From positions 48,795-112,794 of IMG/VR virus record IMGVR_UViG_3300003177_000010: a DNA stretch of 64,000 nucleotides; one strand, 5' to 3'. Shown here piece after piece: positions 24,727-33,522 of this stretch. How positions within the stretch are numbered: position 1 is the first letter of the stretch; every line of letters begins with the position of its first letter. The translations under genes were made by a program, and so were the position numbers. Source of the DNA: a virus. Below the pieces are notes generated by a model. That model was given only the letters and a program-made list of their open reading frames with translations, did no database searches and was not told where the DNA came from.

Positions 24727-25147
24727 CTATAACGAAATATTATTAAGGGCACGAGGCGACCCTGCAGCAATAATAATTTTGACACATGCCCAAACAAAAT
24801 ATTATAATGAGTTAACAACTCGGCAGTTAATGAAAAGTCTATGTATTAATCATATACCGATTTACTTATTTAGAAGTAAAACATTAGTAAAACATAGAAA
24901 ATTTGTTAAGTGCATATATAGAACAAAAGAGCCACAAAGTTATATAAAGAACGTAGAGTTCTTAAAGTATAATATTAATGCAAGATACAAAGCTTTGTAC
25001 ATTAGAGCTTTGTCAATGAGAAAAATATCAGAACATATAGATTATATACCAAGAAGCTATTTTGGCAATATAAGTAAGAATCCTCTTATAACATATGATG
25101 ATGATAAGATATACTTTCCTCTAGAAAGTAAACAGTCCTCGCGATGA
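24698..25147 (+). CDS. Hypothetical protein
   Basis: This 149-residue basic protein (KTLVKHRKFVKCIYRTKEPQ, then a mixed helix/strand C terminus) starts inside the 3' end of the helicase gene (overlap 29 bases). Family not recognised. It lies between recombination and SSB genes. Confidence 0.5.
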   Translation: MVNVAITYFNYNEILLRARGDPAAIIILTHAQTKYYNELTTRQLMKSLCINHIPIYLFRSKTLVKHRKFVKCIYRTKEPQSYIKNVEFLKYNINARYKALYIRALSMRKISEHIDYIPRSYFGNISKNPLITYDDDKIYFPLESKQSSR

Positions 25148-25158
25148 GGAAAATTAAC

Positions 25159-25172
25159 TCCTACATGTAGGA
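25159..25172 (+). promoter_or_regulatory. Perfect 14-base palindrome in the SSB leader
   Basis: TCCTACATGTAGGA is a perfect palindrome 30 bases before the SSB start codon. CCTC/GAGG at 25138-25150 adds a second small hairpin. They could be an operator or a leader element; T4 gp32 controls its own translation through its leader. Confidence 0.45.
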
Positions 25173-25201
25173 ACCAACGTTCAGAAAAAGGAACAACAAA
25201 T

Positions 25202-25858
25202 ATGGTAGCTTGGGATAAAGCAAAAGGAAAACAACCGGGTGGTGGTCAAAAACGTGACATAGTTAGGTTACCAATGAAAATGGGGGACAATAAAATTAGA
25301 CTAGTAGGTGATTTGTTACCTAGATATGTATACTGGGTAATTACAAAAGAGGGTAGAAAAATACCGGTTGAATGTTTAAAATTTGATAGAGAAACAGAAA
25401 CTTTTAATAATAATGCAGAAGATCCTTTTGACGAAATTGATGAAGCAGTATTTTCTGATAAACCACAATTTGCCTATGTGTGTAACGCAATAGATAGGTC
25501 TGATGGGCAAGTTAAACTATATGATTTACGTAGCACAGTATATGGGCAAATAGTAGACTATGCAAAAGACCCTGAGTATGGGCCCCCTACTGACGAAGTA
25601 AATGGTTATAACTTTAATGTTAAAAAAGAATCTACCGGACCCTTACCTCAAAATGTAAAATATACAGTAGTGGCAGGTAGAGGTAATGCACCTCTTACAG
25701 AAGAAGAAAAAGCTATGGAATTGTATGAGTTAGATAATATTATGAAAAGACCTACATATGATGAACAAAAAGCATGGCTACTTAAAAATACTACGTATTT
25801 TATGGCGGAAGTTACTGACGAATTTAAAGCTACAGAGGAAGTTACCGATTTAGCATGA
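25202..25858 (+). CDS. gp32-like single-stranded DNA-binding protein
   Basis: This 218-residue protein has a basic N terminus (AWDKAKGKQPGGGQKR), an OB-like core with LRSTVYGQIVDYAKDPEYG and NGYNFNVKKESTG followed by NVKYTVVAGRG, matching the layout of T4 gp32-type SSBs, and an acidic C-terminal tail (EVTDEFKATEEVTDLA) of the kind that contacts replication partners. An AAAGGAAC site precedes the ATG. Its stop overlaps the next gene's start (ATGA). Confidence 0.75.
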   Translation: MVAWDKAKGKQPGGGQKRDIVRLPMKMGDNKIRLVGDLLPRYVYWVITKEGRKIPVECLKFDRETETFNNNAEDPFDEIDEAVFSDKPQFAYVCNAIDRSDGQVKLYDLRSTVYGQIVDYAKDPEYGPPTDEVNGYNFNVKKESTGPLPQNVKYTVVAGRGNAPLTEEEKAMELYELDNIMKRPTYDEQKAWLLKNTTYFMAEVTDEFKATEEVTDLA

Positions 25859-26706
25859 GAAAGTCATTAGCAGAGTTAGCTAAAAATTCTGCTACTGATA
25901 ATAATAAAGCACCAGAACCTAGTAGTTTTGGTGCTTTTAAATCAGTAGAGGGTGGCCAAGCTACTATAGACCTAGATAAACTAAGAAAACATAATATATT
26001 TTTTGCTACTCCTTGCTATGGGGGTATGTTAACAGACCAATTCTTTTTAAGTATGTTTAAAACTTCTCAATTATTTATGCAGCAAGGTATTAACTTTAGG
26101 GTAACTACTCTAAGAAACGAGAGTCTAATAACTAGAGCTAGAAATATTTTGGTAGCTATGTTTTTAGAATCTGATTGTTCTCACCTTATGTTTATTGATA
26201 GTGATATTGAGTTCCAGCCAGAAGATATACTTAGAGCTTTAGCTTATGATAAACCAATAATGGCAGCTGCATATCCTAAAAAAACTATAGATCTAGATGC
26301 TGTTAGACGAGGAGAATCAGGAGTACAATATGCTATAAACTTTAAATTTCAAGATATAGAAAGTAAAAAGGTACGAGTGGATAAAGGGGCTGTAGAAGTA
26401 CTGGATGCTTCAACAGGGTTCTTCTTAATAAAAAGAGAAGTTATTGAAAAAATGATAGCTGCACATCCAGAGCTACATTACCGAAATGACTCTAATGTTG
26501 ACCCTAGGTTAAATAAATATTGCTACGCTCTCTTTGATACAGTAATTGACTCTACAGATTCACGCTATTTATCTGAGGATTACACGTTCTGCCGTCGCTG
26601 GCAGGATCTAAAAGGGGAAGTCTGGTTAGATACTAATACAAAACTTAATCATGTTGGTAGCTACACTTTTGAAGGTGATGTGTCAAAAATTATAAACCGT
26701 GGTTAG
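25855..26706 (+). CDS. GT-A glycosyltransferase-like protein
   Basis: This 283-residue protein has FFATPCYGGMLTDQF, RNILVAMFLES, HLMFIDSDIEFQPEDI near 110-125 (DxD) and TGFFLIKREVIEKM, plus SEDYTFCRRW near the C terminus (the D/E-x-F-C-x-R acceptor signature). The DSD/EDxxFC layout is that of GT2-like glycosyltransferases. It is separated from the sugar cluster and coupled to the SSB gene by ATGA, which raises the possibility that its acceptor is DNA or protein rather than surface sugar. Confidence 0.7.
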   Translation: MRKSLAELAKNSATDNNKAPEPSSFGAFKSVEGGQATIDLDKLRKHNIFFATPCYGGMLTDQFFLSMFKTSQLFMQQGINFRVTTLRNESLITRARNILVAMFLESDCSHLMFIDSDIEFQPEDILRALAYDKPIMAAAYPKKTIDLDAVRRGESGVQYAINFKFQDIESKKVRVDKGAVEVLDASTGFFLIKREVIEKMIAAHPELHYRNDSNVDPRLNKYCYALFDTVIDSTDSRYLSEDYTFCRRWQDLKGEVWLDTNTKLNHVGSYTFEGDVSKIINRG

Positions 26707-26980
26707 CAGTATTGAACTACGTTCAAATAGGCTGGGAATTAACTTTCTTGGCCTATATTAGCAGGCACAGTACTCCCACTTAAAAATGTGAAACTTCGTT
26801 TCATCGCTAATAACGTTGTGAAACGAAGTTTCATAAAAAATAACAACTTTTTAATAGCTGTGCGGCACTTGTTTAACAGCTTATCACCTACGGTGTAATG
26901 TTAATCACTTTGTTATACATAAATACTAGCACAGTTTAATTAATTGTGCAATATAAAAAATTAAAAAAAAGGATTTAAGC
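26707..26980 (+). other. Structured noncoding region with six inverted repeats
   Basis: No ORF of note is present. Inverted repeats: TTGAAC/GTTCAA (26712-26726), ATAGGC/GCCTAT (26727-26756), a 15-bp perfect stem TGAAACTTCGTTTCA with TGAAACGAAGTTTCA (26789-26833, 15-base loop), AGCTGT/ACAGCT (26856-26881), CACC/GGTG (26885-26895) and GCACA/TGTGC (26929-26949). Each arm of the 15-bp stem can also fold on itself (GAAAC/GTTTC). It could be a replication origin, a small RNA or a regulatory leader. Confidence 0.6.
26924..26936. repeat. 13-base element TACTAGCACAGTT, copy 2
   Basis: Identical to 4400-4412. It lies 45 bases upstream of the SbcD-like gene, at the end of the structured region. Confidence 0.5.
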
Positions 26981-27943
26981 ATGAAAATACTTAACTCAGC
27001 AGACTGGCACATAGTCCTAAATAAAAAGAAAGTACCTTATGAATGGCAAGAAGAAAGATTTATTATGCTATTCGAAAAGTTACGAGAGTTAGAAAAAGAT
27101 GTAGATGTTCATATTATTTCAGGAGATATATTTGATAAAGCTCCTAACACTGACGAAACTTGTTTAGTTCTTTCTTACTTAAATAGTGTTACAATACCTA
27201 CTATAATCATTCCAGGTAATCACTCATCTACTAAAAAAGGTCATTCTTTTTGGGAATCTTTTGAGAGGGAAAATGCAATAACTAATTCTAATATTCACTT
27301 ATTTACTAAAAATGGTAGAGTAAAAGTATTAGATCAATGGTTTCAGTGTTTTCCTTACGGTGAAATGCAAGTAGGAAATCTACCTGAATTTATAGAAGAT
27401 GATATTTTAGTTACTCATATAAGAGGGGAAGTACCTCCACATATAACTGCTGAATATGACTTTGAAAAAATTCGTCCATGGAAGTTAACATTGATTGGGG
27501 ACCTTCACTTTAACCACCAATACAAAGACTTTAATGTATTTTACCCTGGGTCCCCTGTTAATACCACGTTTGATAGACTAGAAAATAGAGAATATGGGGT
27601 AGATATGTTCACAGTAGATGGTAGTACTTTTTCGAAGCAATTTATAGACTTGAAATTACCTAAATTATTAAGAAAAACAGTTAAATCAATAGAAGCTATG
27701 GTAGAAGACCCTTATAATCATGTAATATATGAAATTACTGGGTCATTAGACGATTTAGCAAAAATTAAGAATTCTAGTTTATTAGATAAAAAGTTAGTAG
27801 ATACCCCTAGCTCTAATAGTAAACTTAACTTAGCTGATAAAAGTATATATGAAGAACTTGCCGTATACCTTAAATACAAAAAGATAAGTAATACTAAAGC
27901 AGTACTAGAAGAGTTTACAAACAGCTATACAGGAGAATTATAA
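26981..27943 (+). CDS. SbcD/gp47-like nuclease subunit
   Basis: This 320-residue calcineurin-like phosphoesterase has SADWHI near the N terminus (D-x-H motif I), IISGDIFDK (GD motif II), IIPGNHSS (GNH motif III), LVTHIRGE and IGDLHF (H motifs). It pairs with the ATPase encoded by the next gene, forming the SbcCD/Mre11-Rad50/gp46-gp47 complex that resects DNA ends for recombination. Start GGATTTAAGC-ATG. The stop overlaps the next start. Confidence 0.88.
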   Translation: MKILNSADWHIVLNKKKVPYEWQEERFIMLFEKLRELEKDVDVHIISGDIFDKAPNTDETCLVLSYLNSVTIPTIIIPGNHSSTKKGHSFWESFERENAITNSNIHLFTKNGRVKVLDQWFQCFPYGEMQVGNLPEFIEDDILVTHIRGEVPPHITAEYDFEKIRPWKLTLIGDLHFNHQYKDFNVFYPGSPVNTTFDRLENREYGVDMFTVDGSTFSKQFIDLKLPKLLRKTVKSIEAMVEDPYNHVIYEITGSLDDLAKIKNSSLLDKKLVDTPSSNSKLNLADKSIYEELAVYLKYKKISNTKAVLEEFTNSYTGEL

Positions 27944-29784
27944 TGAGTAACATAGTATTAAAAAATTTAACGTTCTCTAATATGTTTGGGTACGGCAAAG
28001 ATAATAGTGTGTGTCTTAATAGTAATAGTATTAGTCAGTTGTATGCTGAAAATGGATTCGGAAAATCGACAATAGCTCTAATAATACAAGAGCTATTGTT
28101 TAATAAAAACGTTAAAGGTATAAAAAAAACTGATATAATAAATCGCTATGTTAATGATAAATACTGGGAGGCATCATTATCCTTTAGTGCAGATGACTTA
28201 GATTATATAGTTAAAGTACGTAGACAAGGCGCTACTACTAAAGTTACCTTATTTGAGAATGATGTTGACATATCAGAGCATAAAGTCTTAGATACTTATA
28301 AAAAAATATCAAATATAATAGGCATGACATTTGAGGTATTTTCTCAGCTTACTTATCAATCTAGTGTTGACTACTTAGAATTTCTAAAAGCTACTGATGC
28401 AAACAGGAAAAAATTTTTAATAAAGTTATTTAATTTAGAGAAGTACATAACTATTGGTGAAGTTATGAAGGCAAAAGCTACAGACATCAGTAAGGAACTC
28501 TTGGGCCTAGAAGGCGAATTAAAATCTGTAGAGGACTTTTTAAATACAACTACAATTCCTGAGTATAAAACCGAAGTATCTATCCCTAAAATAAATAAAG
28601 ACATAATTATAAAAATAGCAGAGATTTCTGAAAAAATAAGTAATATTAATAGCATAACTAAGGCTATAGATGCTAATAACTTAAGAATTAAAGAGCGAGA
28701 CGCTTTAGATTTTGATATTAGCTTAGAAAAACCAGAGGACTTTAAGTATAAAAACGAAATGTCAACTTTAAAGTTTGATTTAACTAAGTTACAGTCAGAA
28801 ATTAGCCAACTTAAGTTAGATATAGCTAATATAGATACTACAGATATTTGTGAAACTTGTGGGCAGGCTATAAATACCGACCATCTTAAAGAAATTAAGA
28901 GTAAAAAAACTAAGTTACTTAATAGTAAAAAAGATATTCATAACCAAGGAAGTCATAAATTTATAGAGTTTGAAAAAGAAGCTAAAAGGATATATGAAGA
29001 AAATACTAGATATATTAATAACAAAAGATTAATAGAAAAATTTGAGCAACTAACTCAATTAATAGATACATCTATGGATACGGAGTATCCAGATATAGGG
29101 GCTTTAACTAAGGAAAAACATGAGCTGGTTGCTACTAACGCAAAAGAGCAACTGGCTAATGAAAAAGCGTATAATATCAATAGCTCAATTAAAGCTCATA
29201 ACGCTAAGGTAGATACACTAATTGAGCAAAAAAATGAATTTAAAGTTAGACAAAATACTTTATCTAATGTTATACTAAATAAATCTAGTCAGCACACAAA
29301 CTTAGATATATTAAAAAAAGCTTTCAGCACTACAGGTATAGTAGCTTTTAAACTAGAAAACCTAACCAAAGAGCTGGAGATCAATATAAACTACTATTTA
29401 GCGCTGCTAAGTGATGGTAAATTTCAAATTGAGTTCGTATTAGATAAAGAAAAGCTAAATATATCAGTTATAAGTGATGGTAAGACTGCTCCTATAGAGA
29501 CTACTTCTGGAGGTGAATTTAGTAGGATACAAACAGCTATTTTATTTGCTATACGTAATGTTTTAGCAAAACTCGGCGGTAGTAGTGTTAATTTACTATT
29601 TTTAGACGAGGTAATGTCAGTACTAGATGATGCAGGTAAAGAAGGGCTAATAGATATTCTATTTGAGGAACAAAATATAAATGTATTCTTAATATCTCAC
29701 GAATATACTAATCCATTAATACCGAAAATAATAATAAATAAAAAAGATAATATAAGTAATATAACTGATCAGTCAGTTAATTAA
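27943..29784 (+). CDS. SbcC/gp46-like ATPase subunit
   Basis: This 613-residue SMC-type ATPase has Walker A AENGFGKSTIA near 36-46, a coiled coil on both sides of a zinc hook CETCGQ near 303, the ABC signature TTSGGEFSRIQ near 520-530, and Walker B LLFLDEVMSVLD near 549-560. It works with the SbcD-like nuclease. The arms are shorter than cellular SbcC, as usual in phages. Confidence 0.9.
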   Translation: MSNIVLKNLTFSNMFGYGKDNSVCLNSNSISQLYAENGFGKSTIALIIQELLFNKNVKGIKKTDIINRYVNDKYWEASLSFSADDLDYIVKVRRQGATTKVTLFENDVDISEHKVLDTYKKISNIIGMTFEVFSQLTYQSSVDYLEFLKATDANRKKFLIKLFNLEKYITIGEVMKAKATDISKELLGLEGELKSVEDFLNTTTIPEYKTEVSIPKINKDIIIKIAEISEKISNINSITKAIDANNLRIKERDALDFDISLEKPEDFKYKNEMSTLKFDLTKLQSEISQLKLDIANIDTTDICETCGQAINTDHLKEIKSKKTKLLNSKKDIHNQGSHKFIEFEKEAKRIYEENTRYINNKRLIEKFEQLTQLIDTSMDTEYPDIGALTKEKHELVATNAKEQLANEKAYNINSSIKAHNAKVDTLIEQKNEFKVRQNTLSNVILNKSSQHTNLDILKKAFSTTGIVAFKLENLTKELEININYYLALLSDGKFQIEFVLDKEKLNISVISDGKTAPIETTSGGEFSRIQTAILFAIRNVLAKLGGSSVNLLFLDEVMSVLDDAGKEGLIDILFEEQNINVFLISHEYTNPLIPKIIINKKDNISNITDQSVN

Positions 29785-29808
29785 AGCTAAACGAGTTTAG
29801 GAGAATAC

Positions 29809-32800
29809 ATGTTAGCAATAGGTAAAAAACCAATTAAATTTACTTTGAAAAAAGCATTTAAAGATAATCTTAATACCTTACCAGTAAAATGGGGATATGA
29901 AGGATTATCTGAATTTACTTTTTATAGAACGTATTCAAGAAAGAAAGAAGATGGTACTTTAGAAACTTGGGCAGATTGTGTAGCCAGAGTAGTAGAAGGA
30001 GTATTTAGTATATTAAAGACTCATGCAATATCCTCGAATCTGCCATGGAATGAGCAGAGATCACATAAGCTAGCAGAAGAATCGGCAGAAAGGCTTTTTG
30101 AATTTAAGTGGACACCTCCAGGTCGTGGTTTATGGATTATGGGTACTGACTACTTATGGGATAAGGGAGGCATGGCTCTATATAATTGTACTTTTGCATC
30201 TACAGAAAATATAGATGCTGATCTCAGTAAGCCTTTTGCCTTTGTTATGGATACTATGATGCAAGGAGTTGGAGCTGGCTATGATACAGACGGTGCCGGT
30301 AAATTAATAGTAAATGAGCCTATAGGAGATCCTGAATTAATTGTAGTTGAGGATACAAGAGAGGAATGGGTAGAAGCAATTTCATGCCTAATTGATTCTT
30401 ATCTAGAAGATGATAGTAATCCTATTTTAATAGATACACACAAAGTTAGAGCTTATGGAGAACCTATAAAAGGTTTTGGAGGAGTAGCAAGCGGTCCTGA
30501 ACCTTTGATACAAGGATTTCATGGTATTAAAGAGATATTAGATAATAGAGTTAATGAATTAATTACTGTATCAGATATTGTGGATATTATGTGTATAATA
30601 GGCAAAATAGTTGTAGCTGGTAATGTTAGACGAAGTGCTTTAATTACTTTAGGAGACGCTAATAACGAAGAATATATTAACCTAAAAAATTGGGATAGAC
30701 ACGCTATTGCAATGGGAGTAGAAGCTCCTTTAGAGCTAAAAGAAATAAGCGAAGAAGATTATAATAACTATAATAATTCTTACGATTCTAGAGAGGCTAT
30801 AGCTAAAAAATATGCTACCGAAAAATGGAGTTGGAAGTTTGGAGGTTGGCGTTGGGCATCTAATAATTCAGTGTATGCTAAAGCAGGGATGGATTATGAG
30901 AAATACGTTGATGCTATTGCTCAGAACGGGGAACCAGGCTTCTTCTGGATAGATACTGCAAAAAATTATGGAAGACTAGCGGACGGAATAGATGTTAGTG
31001 ATAGAGAGGTGAAAGGGCTTAATCCGTGTGTCAGTGGAGACACTTGGGTATTAACAGTCGAAGGCAATAAACAGGTTAAAGATTTAGTAGGAAAACCTTT
31101 TAAGGCTATAGTTAATGGTGAGGCCTATCCATCTACTGAAGAAGGTTTTTGGTCTACAGGAGTAAAACCAACTTATGAAGTAACTTTAGATAACGGTAGT
31201 AAAGTTGTAGCAACAGGTAACCATAAATTTTTAAATAATAAGGATGAATGGGTAGAATTATATAATTTGGAAATTGGTAACACGTTACAAATAAATAACC
31301 AAAAGCCTATTTGGGATAATGAAATAGGAAACCATCAAGAAGGCTACTTTATAGGGCAGTTAATAGGCGATGGTACATTCAGTCCAGATAATAAACCTAT
31401 TATAACTCTGTGGGTAGATAAAGATAAATATAGTAGTTTAAATGACTATGGACCTTATATTTATATACAAAAATGGCTTGCAACCTTACCTACTAGGAGC
31501 GCTTTTTTAGGTCTAAGTTTAGCTGTAGATACGGATAAGTATATGCAAGTAAGAGCCTCTTGTAGCGCTCTACAACAGATAGCTAATAAGTACGGAGTAT
31601 ACAAGTTAGAGAAAAAAGTTCCAGAATTTGGTAGTTTATCTTTTACTAAAGGACTACTTCAGGGTCTTTTTGACGCGGACGGTTCTGTACAAGGAGATCT
31701 ACAAAAAGGCGTATCTATTAGACTAACTCAGAATAATTTAAAAAGATTAGAAGCTGTACAAAGGCTTTTACTAAGTTTAGGTATAGCATCTAAAATATAT
31801 AAAGATAGGAAAAAAGAAGACTATTATAAAATGCCAGACGGTAAAGGCGGTAGTAAAGACTACTTATGTAAGGCAGTACATGAGTTAATAATTACTAGAG
31901 ATAGCATAGTAATATTTAATGAACAAATAGGTTTTAGAGATAACGCTAAAAAAGATAAACTTAACACTATTATTAATTCGTATACTAGAAAGCCTTATAA
32001 GTCTAAATATACTTATAAAATCGTATCTATAGTACCAAAAGGCGAAGAAGAGGTATACGATTGTACAATAAGTGAAGTTCATAGATTTAGCGCTAACGGT
32101 TTAATAGCTCACAACTGTGCTGAAATCGCCCTTGAGAGTTTTGAGACGTGTAATCTTAATGAGAACTACCCAGCCAACCACGAAGACTACTGGGATTTTC
32201 AAAGGACCTTAAAGTTTTCATATCTATATTCTAAGGCTGTAACTTTAATGGCTACAAACTGGCCAGAAACAAACGCTATTATTAGTAAAAATCGAAGAAT
32301 AGGTTGTTCTCTATCAGGAATACAAGAAGCGTTTATTAAATTTGGTAGACATAATTTCCTAGAGTGGGCTAATGATGCCTATGATTATTTAGGATATTTA
32401 GATAAGAAGTATTCTGACTGGTTAGGTATTCCTAAATCTAAAAGAAGAACTACAGTAAAACCTAGTGGAACTGTTTCATTATTAGCAGGAGCTTTACCAG
32501 GTATTCATCATACAGAATCTACTTCTTACTTTAGGTTAGTAAGAATAGCTACAACGTCACCACTAGTACAGATACTTAAAAATTCTAACTATAAAATAGA
32601 ACCAGCAACAAGCGATCCTACTAGAACATTAGTTGTATATTTCCCTGTAATTGTTGATAGTAGTTTACCTACTAAGAAAAATGTTTCTATATGGCAACAA
32701 TTTAAAGATTTAGCAGATATGCAGAAGTTGTGGGCAGATAATGCTGTATCTATAACAGTTACATTTTCAAAAGAAGAAAAAAATCAAATTGCTGCATGTC

Positions 32801-33009
32801 TAAGTGCTTTTGATAGTGAAATAAAGTCAGTATCTCTGTTACCATTCTCAGATCATGGATATGAGCAAGCTCCGTATACTGCAGCACCTTTAGAAGAGGT
32901 TCAGCAATATGCAGATACATTATTACCCTTAGACTTTAGTTTATTAACTTCAGAGGGTGATAATGCAGAATCAAATAAGTTCTGCTCTAACGACTCTTGT
33001 GAGATATAA
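29809..33009 (+). CDS. nrdJ: Class II ribonucleotide reductase with intein
   Basis: The exteins total 703 residues and match monomeric adenosylcobalamin-dependent ribonucleoside triphosphate reductase: TFYRTYSRKKEDG, PPGRGLWIMGTDY, GMALYNCTF (first redox Cys), NVRRSALITLGD, GLNP-CAEIALESFETCNL (catalytic Cys and Glu, split by the intein), PSGTVSLLAGALPGIHH and a C-terminal Cys pair (KFCSNDSCEI). It makes dNTPs without oxygen dependence but needs cobalamin. The dUTPase gene starts at the base after its stop codon. Confidence 0.92.
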   Translation: MLAIGKKPIKFTLKKAFKDNLNTLPVKWGYEGLSEFTFYRTYSRKKEDGTLETWADCVARVVEGVFSILKTHAISSNLPWNEQRSHKLAEESAERLFEFKWTPPGRGLWIMGTDYLWDKGGMALYNCTFASTENIDADLSKPFAFVMDTMMQGVGAGYDTDGAGKLIVNEPIGDPELIVVEDTREEWVEAISCLIDSYLEDDSNPILIDTHKVRAYGEPIKGFGGVASGPEPLIQGFHGIKEILDNRVNELITVSDIVDIMCIIGKIVVAGNVRRSALITLGDANNEEYINLKNWDRHAIAMGVEAPLELKEISEEDYNNYNNSYDSREAIAKKYATEKWSWKFGGWRWASNNSVYAKAGMDYEKYVDAIAQNGEPGFFWIDTAKNYGRLADGIDVSDREVKGLNPCVSGDTWVLTVEGNKQVKDLVGKPFKAIVNGEAYPSTEEGFWSTGVKPTYEVTLDNGSKVVATGNHKFLNNKDEWVELYNLEIGNTLQINNQKPIWDNEIGNHQEGYFIGQLIGDGTFSPDNKPIITLWVDKDKYSSLNDYGPYIYIQKWLATLPTRSAFLGLSLAVDTDKYMQVRASCSALQQIANKYGVYKLEKKVPEFGSLSFTKGLLQGLFDADGSVQGDLQKGVSIRLTQNNLKRLEAVQRLLLSLGIASKIYKDRKKEDYYKMPDGKGGSKDYLCKAVHELIITRDSIVIFNEQIGFRDNAKKDKLNTIINSYTRKPYKSKYTYKIVSIVPKGEEEVYDCTISEVHRFSANGLIAHNCAEIALESFETCNLNENYPANHEDYWDFQRTLKFSYLYSKAVTLMATNWPETNAIISKNRRIGCSLSGIQEAFIKFGRHNFLEWANDAYDYLGYLDKKYSDWLGIPKSKRRTTVKPSGTVSLLAGALPGIHHTESTSYFRLVRIATTSPLVQILKNSNYKIEPATSDPTRTLVVYFPVIVDSSLPTKKNVSIWQQFKDLADMQKLWADNAVSITVTFSKEEKNQIAACLSAFDSEIKSVSLLPFSDHGYEQAPYTAAPLEEVQQYADTLLPLDFSLLTSEGDNAESNKFCSNDSCEI
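31027..32115 (+). mobile_element. Intein with LAGLIDADG endonuclease in RNR
   Basis: The 363-residue intein starts CVSGDTWVL, has VVATGNHKFL (block B TxxH-like), two LAGLIDADG helices (FIGQLIGDGTFS and GLLQGLFDADGSV), and ends FSANGLIAHN before the C-extein Cys. The terminal HN and downstream Cys are intact. It is inserted in GLNP/CAEI, immediately before the catalytic cysteine of the RNR. Confidence 0.92.
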
Positions 33010-33441
33010 ATGACTAAACTGTTTTATAAGAAATTAAGTGATAAAGCTATTACCCCTACAAGGGGTAATAGCACTGATGCAGGATTAGATGTATACGCTA
33101 CTAGTAGTGCATTGATAGAGCCTAATAGCAGAGCAATGATATCGACAGACATATGTTTTGGAATACCAGAAGGGTATTATTTACGTGTAGCCCCTAGATC
33201 TGGATTAGCGTATAAAAAAGGTTTAGACATTCTAGCTGGAGTAATAGATTCTAGTTACATAGGTCATTGTAAGATTATAATACAAAACACAGATAAAAAT
33301 AATAGCGTAGAAGTTAACATTGGAGATAAAATTGCCCAACTAATCCTTGAAAGAATTGATATACCAGAACTCGTAGAAGTAGAATCTTTGGGAAATACTG
33401 AACGAGGGTCTGCAGGTTTTGGGTCCACTGGGTATAAATAA
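33010..33441 (+). CDS. dut: dUTPase
   Basis: This 143-residue trimeric-type dUTPase has all five motifs: AGLDVYATS, APRSGLAYKKG, GVIDSSYIGHC (catalytic Asp), GDKIAQLILERI and ERGSAGFGSTGY at the C terminus. It removes dUTP and supplies dUMP to the ThyA encoded at 36164. It directly abuts the RNR gene. Confidence 0.95.
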   Translation: MTKLFYKKLSDKAITPTRGNSTDAGLDVYATSSALIEPNSRAMISTDICFGIPEGYYLRVAPRSGLAYKKGLDILAGVIDSSYIGHCKIIIQNTDKNNSVEVNIGDKIAQLILERIDIPELVEVESLGNTERGSAGFGSTGYK

Positions 33442-33451
33442 AAAAATATTA

Positions 33452-33480
33452 TTGACAAATTAGCCATTATTTACTAATAT
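33452..33480 (+). promoter_or_regulatory. Sigma70 promoter before phoH
   Basis: TTGACA (33452-33457), a 17-base spacer and TAATAT (33475-33480) lie 42 bases upstream of the PhoH start. Confidence 0.75.
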
Positions 33481-33522
33481 AAGTTATAGACTACTTCAGT
33501 TTATATTTTATGAAAGATTATA

